Of a stretch of 64,000 nucleotides of DNA, positions 61,779 through 64,000 are shown in pieces. The translations under genes were made by a program, and so were the position numbers. The notes below the pieces were generated by a model that did no database searches, had not been told where the DNA came from, and saw nothing but the letters and a program-made list of their open reading frames with translations. The DNA lies in assembly GCA_007748055.1 (NCBI GenBank), contig CP036279.1, positions 7,502,001 to 7,566,000 of the forward strand, given 5' to 3'. How positions within the stretch are numbered: position 1 is the first letter of the stretch; each line of letters begins with the position of its first letter. The stretch comes from Kolteria novifilia (GTDB lineage: Bacteria; Planctomycetota; Planctomycetia; Kolteriales; Kolteriaceae).

Positions 61779-62612
61779 TCACGCCAACGACTTGACCGTT
61801 TCGCGAACAATGGTACGGAGCTTGGGTTCGGCGGCGTTGGCAACTTCGATCACCTCCTTGATGTCGACCGGATGCAGCGCGTCGGGCAGACACATGTCGG
61901 TGATGATCGAGAGACCGAGACAACGCATCCCCGAATGAATCCCGACGAGGACCTCGGGCACCGTCGACATGCCGACGACATCGGCGCCGATCGAACGGAG
62001 GAAGCGATACTCGGCGCGGGTCTCGAGGGTCGGACCGGCGACCGCGACGTAGACCGCTTTGTGCGCGACGATCTTGTTCTCCAGCGCGATCGACAGCGCC
62101 CGGTCCATCAGTTCCCGGTCATACGGCTCGGAGAGATCGGGGAAACGCGGGCCGAGCCGCTCGTCGTTCTTTCCAATCAGCGGGTTGTTGCCCATCAGCC
62201 CGATGAGGTTGATGTGATCCTCGATGACCGCGATATCGCCCTTGGTGTGCTGCGGGTTCATGCCGCCGCAGGCGTTGGAGACGATGAGGTAGTCGCAGCC
62301 GAGGGCTTTCATCACCCGCACGGGGAAGGTCAGCTCCTTCATGGAGTAGCCTTCGTAGTAGTGGAAGCGCCCCTCCATCGCGACGACGGTCGTGTCGCCG
62401 AGTGTCCCACAAACCAAGCGACCGGCATGGCTTTCGACCGTCGACTCCGGAAAGTGCGGGATCTCCTCGTAGGGGATCCGTTGCTCGGCATCGACTTCGT
62501 CCGCGAACCCACCGAGGCCGGTTCCGAGGATGATCCCGACTTTCGGTTTCCCCGTCCAGCGCGACCGGATCGCTTGTTCGGCGGCGTGAATCTTCTCGTA
62601 GAGTTCCATCAT
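61779..62612 (-). CDS. purine nucleoside phosphorylase
   Basis: A 277-residue enzyme of the trimeric (type II, PunA/PNP) class that splits purine ribonucleosides with phosphate into base and ribose-1-phosphate. Signatures: IILGTGLGGFAD phosphate-binding region, RFHYYEGYSMKE, SNACGGMNP, VAVAGPTLETRAEYRFL and GADVVGMSTVPEV. Full length. Two adjacent ATGs at 62612 and 62609 lie behind GGAAG. Its stop codon is almost in contact with composite element copy B, which therefore supplies its 3' untranslated region. Confidence 0.95.
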   Translation of the reverse strand: MMELYEKIHAAEQAIRSRWTGKPKVGIILGTGLGGFADEVDAEQRIPYEEIPHFPESTVESHAGRLVCGTLGDTTVVAMEGRFHYYEGYSMKELTFPVRVMKALGCDYLIVSNACGGMNPQHTKGDIAVIEDHINLIGLMGNNPLIGKNDERLGPRFPDLSEPYDRELMDRALSIALENKIVAHKAVYVAVAGPTLETRAEYRFLRSIGADVVGMSTVPEVLVGIHSGMRCLGLSIITDMCLPDALHPVDIKEVIEVANAAEPKLRTIVRETVKSLA

Positions 62613-63320
62613 TGCGTCTTCCTTTCGCCGTCGGGCCCGTCGTCATTGCCTCGCGTGCGGGCCTGGTTGTCCTCTTGCGTCGCCGTTTTCCACGTCGCGC
62701 CCCCCGTTGTCCGAGAGAGACATGGTGGAGGACGGCATTGCTTCCGCATTTTGGATTCGCGGAGAAACCTCAGGGGAGAAGCCCCGACCCCCTTTATCTC
62801 CCCCTTGGACAAGGGGGAGCACTTTTGGGCACTCCCTGATGAACAGGGGCGAGCACTCTTGCTCCCCCTCCTACAAGTGGGAACACTGAAACATCCCCCC
62901 TTTGTCCAAGGGGAACCTCTTTTCATCCCCCCTCGTCCACAGTCCGTACAGGGGGGAAAGAGGGGGGTCGGCACCGCGTCGCTCGGACTCAAGTCCGCCG
63001 TCAGGCAACCCCTGGCTTGCTGGCAATTTCGATCAAGGATATAGTTGTACGAGGAGCGTGGTTAGGATCATCCCTAACCAACGACCGTTTCCGACTCGCC
63101 AACGTTCGCGAACGTCCGCTCGTCGGTCAAGCGATGTCCCCGCGGGGGGAGCCATCGCCCTGATCGCGATCGCGTTTGGGAGCGAGCCAACAACCCTCGA
63201 CGGATGGACCCGTTGAGCCCCAGCCCTGGGTGAGGGGCGGAAAGCGGTCGCAAATTCATGCCCGTTTGAGAGAGCATCGCACAACGCATCGACAACGCAT
63301 CGGTTTCGGAGAACACCGGC
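62613..63320. other. gene-free region with CTCCCCCTT-type palindromes
   Basis: About 700 bases between the divergent phosphorylase and CtpA genes. At 62798-62819 is a hairpin with arms CTCCCCCTT and AAGGGGGAG, related to 42077-42098; further C-rich/G-rich copies lie at about 62894-62914 and 62935-62967. The last 250 bases contain no repeat I recognise and should hold the promoter of the protease. No gene is convincing. Confidence 0.55.
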
Positions 63321-64000
63321 ATGCCGCAAAAGAATGTGGTCAGTCTACTACTCGTCGCCGTTATTGCCGTCTTCTGTTGGCAAGCGGCCCAAAGCGCCCC
63401 ACGTGAGGATCAAGACGCCGAACTCTATCGCCTCTTCGTCGACGCCTTTGAGCATGTCGACCGCAACTACGTCAAGGGAGTCGATCGACGCAAGCTCATG
63501 GAAGCGGCCATCAACGGCATGCTCGGCGAGCTCGATCCCTACTCGAACTTCATCGACCAGAGCCACTATCGCCAGTTCGATCGCCAAACGAGCGGCCAGT
63601 TCGGCGGCATCGGCATCCAGATCTCCGAAAAAGACGGGATTCTCACCGTCATCAGCCCGCTTGTCGGCACGCCCGCCTACGAAGCCGGGGTCCTCGCGGG
63701 CGACCGGATTCTCGAGGTCAATGGCGAGAGCATCCGCGGCATGCCCCTTCGCGATGTCGTCAGCCGACTGACCGGGCCGGAGGGGACCGACGTGACCCTT
63801 TCGATCCAGCATCGCCCCTACGACAAGGAGCCCAAGGAGGTCACGCTCAAACGGGCGATCATCAACATCGAAAGCGTTCTGGGCGACTCCCACGACAAGA
63901 ACGACGCGTGGGACTTCATGCTCGATGACGACAACAAGATCGCCTACATCCGGCTCAACGCTTTCACCAAGCAGACCGCCGAGGACTTGACCGAGGCGCT
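63321..64000 (+). CDS. CtpA-type S41 protease, cut by the window edge
   Basis: The first 226 codons of a carboxy-terminal processing protease; no stop before base 64000. ATG 63321 follows GGAG and opens a signal sequence (MPQKNVVSLLLVAVIAVFCWQ, then AAQSA). The region LYRLFVDAFEHVDRNYV and GMLGELDPYSNFID is the N-terminal S41 helical part, followed by a PDZ domain (GQFGGIGIQISEKDGILTVISPLVGTPAYEAGVLAGDRILEVNGESI). The last visible residues, KIAYIRLNAFTKQTAEDL, start the catalytic domain; the Ser-Lys dyad lies beyond the window. These proteases trim or degrade periplasmic proteins. Confidence 0.93.
   Translation, partial: MPQKNVVSLLLVAVIAVFCWQAAQSAPREDQDAELYRLFVDAFEHVDRNYVKGVDRRKLMEAAINGMLGELDPYSNFIDQSHYRQFDRQTSGQFGGIGIQISEKDGILTVISPLVGTPAYEAGVLAGDRILEVNGESIRGMPLRDVVSRLTGPEGTDVTLSIQHRPYDKEPKEVTLKRAIINIESVLGDSHDKNDAWDFMLDDDNKIAYIRLNAFTKQTAEDLTEA

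Overview
The window reads as a chromosomal segment of a GC-rich bacterium, most probably a member of the Planctomycetota. This is an inference from gene content: many secreted proteins of unknown function, FG-GAP/VCBS repeat proteins, an exported VVSYY-repeat protein, a PmoA-like DUF6807 protein, squalene-cyclase-like toroid repeats, DMP19-type proteins, and an unusually large set of polytopic GT-C/YfhO-type membrane proteins. No ribosomal RNA or phylogenetic marker operon is present, so the placement below phylum level is open. I see 40 protein genes, one of them cut by the right edge, and one tRNA-Lys.

Layout. 0.2-10 kb: PAP2 phosphatase, a 1453-residue multidomain secreted protein, a convergent paralogue of its C-terminal domain, and a YfhO-type protein. 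10-17 kb: Nudix hydrolase, glyA flanked by related repeats, a zinc-ribbon protein, a GT39-like protein, and a two-gene unit of a degenerate receiver domain plus a C45-type hydrolase. 17-24 kb: a probable HEPN-like acquired gene, a large FG-GAP protein, a trypsin-like protease and a DUF3352-like secreted protein. 24-29 kb: a 20-bp minisatellite inside a composite palindromic element, then a reverse-strand group (HDOD-receiver, HAD phosphatase, mannose-1-phosphate guanylyltransferase) and the VVSYY protein. 29.7-37.1 kb: histidine kinase, NtrC-type regulator, GT2 glycosyltransferase, methyltransferase and YfhO protein, all forward. 37-47 kb: four more large membrane proteins, two of them tandem paralogues with an FG-GAP propeller fused to the C-terminus, tRNA-Lys, and three parS-like sites in and beside a GT39 gene that is coupled to a GbsR/MarR regulator. 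47-60 kb: CoA-binding protein, PmoA-like protein, type-4 uracil-DNA glycosylase, a GT39 gene carrying an in-frame insertion of palindromic repeats, cstA, a small Cys-Cys protein, apt, an M48 protease and a HEAT/DMP19 protein. 60-62 kb: a REP-associated tyrosine transposase (RAYT) lying exactly between two near-identical copies of a 616/670-bp composite palindromic element. 62-64 kb: purine nucleoside phosphorylase and the start of a CtpA-type protease.

How it fits together. The GT2, methyltransferase, YfhO, GT39 and GDP-mannose genes point to investment in cell-envelope glycosylation, with a two-component sigma-54 system directly upstream of the GT2 cluster. adenine phosphoribosyltransferase and purine nucleoside phosphorylase provide purine salvage. 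The most unusual content is non-coding: at least five loci carry one family of composite palindromic elements with conserved inverted ends and variable minisatellite cores, and the only candidate mobilising enzyme (RAYT) sits between two of them. Several other dispersed palindromic families occur, one of which has been read into a glycosyltransferase coding sequence. The three parS-like sites suggest this part of the chromosome is a ParB-binding, origin-proximal region. All family assignments were made by reading motifs; no database search was run.
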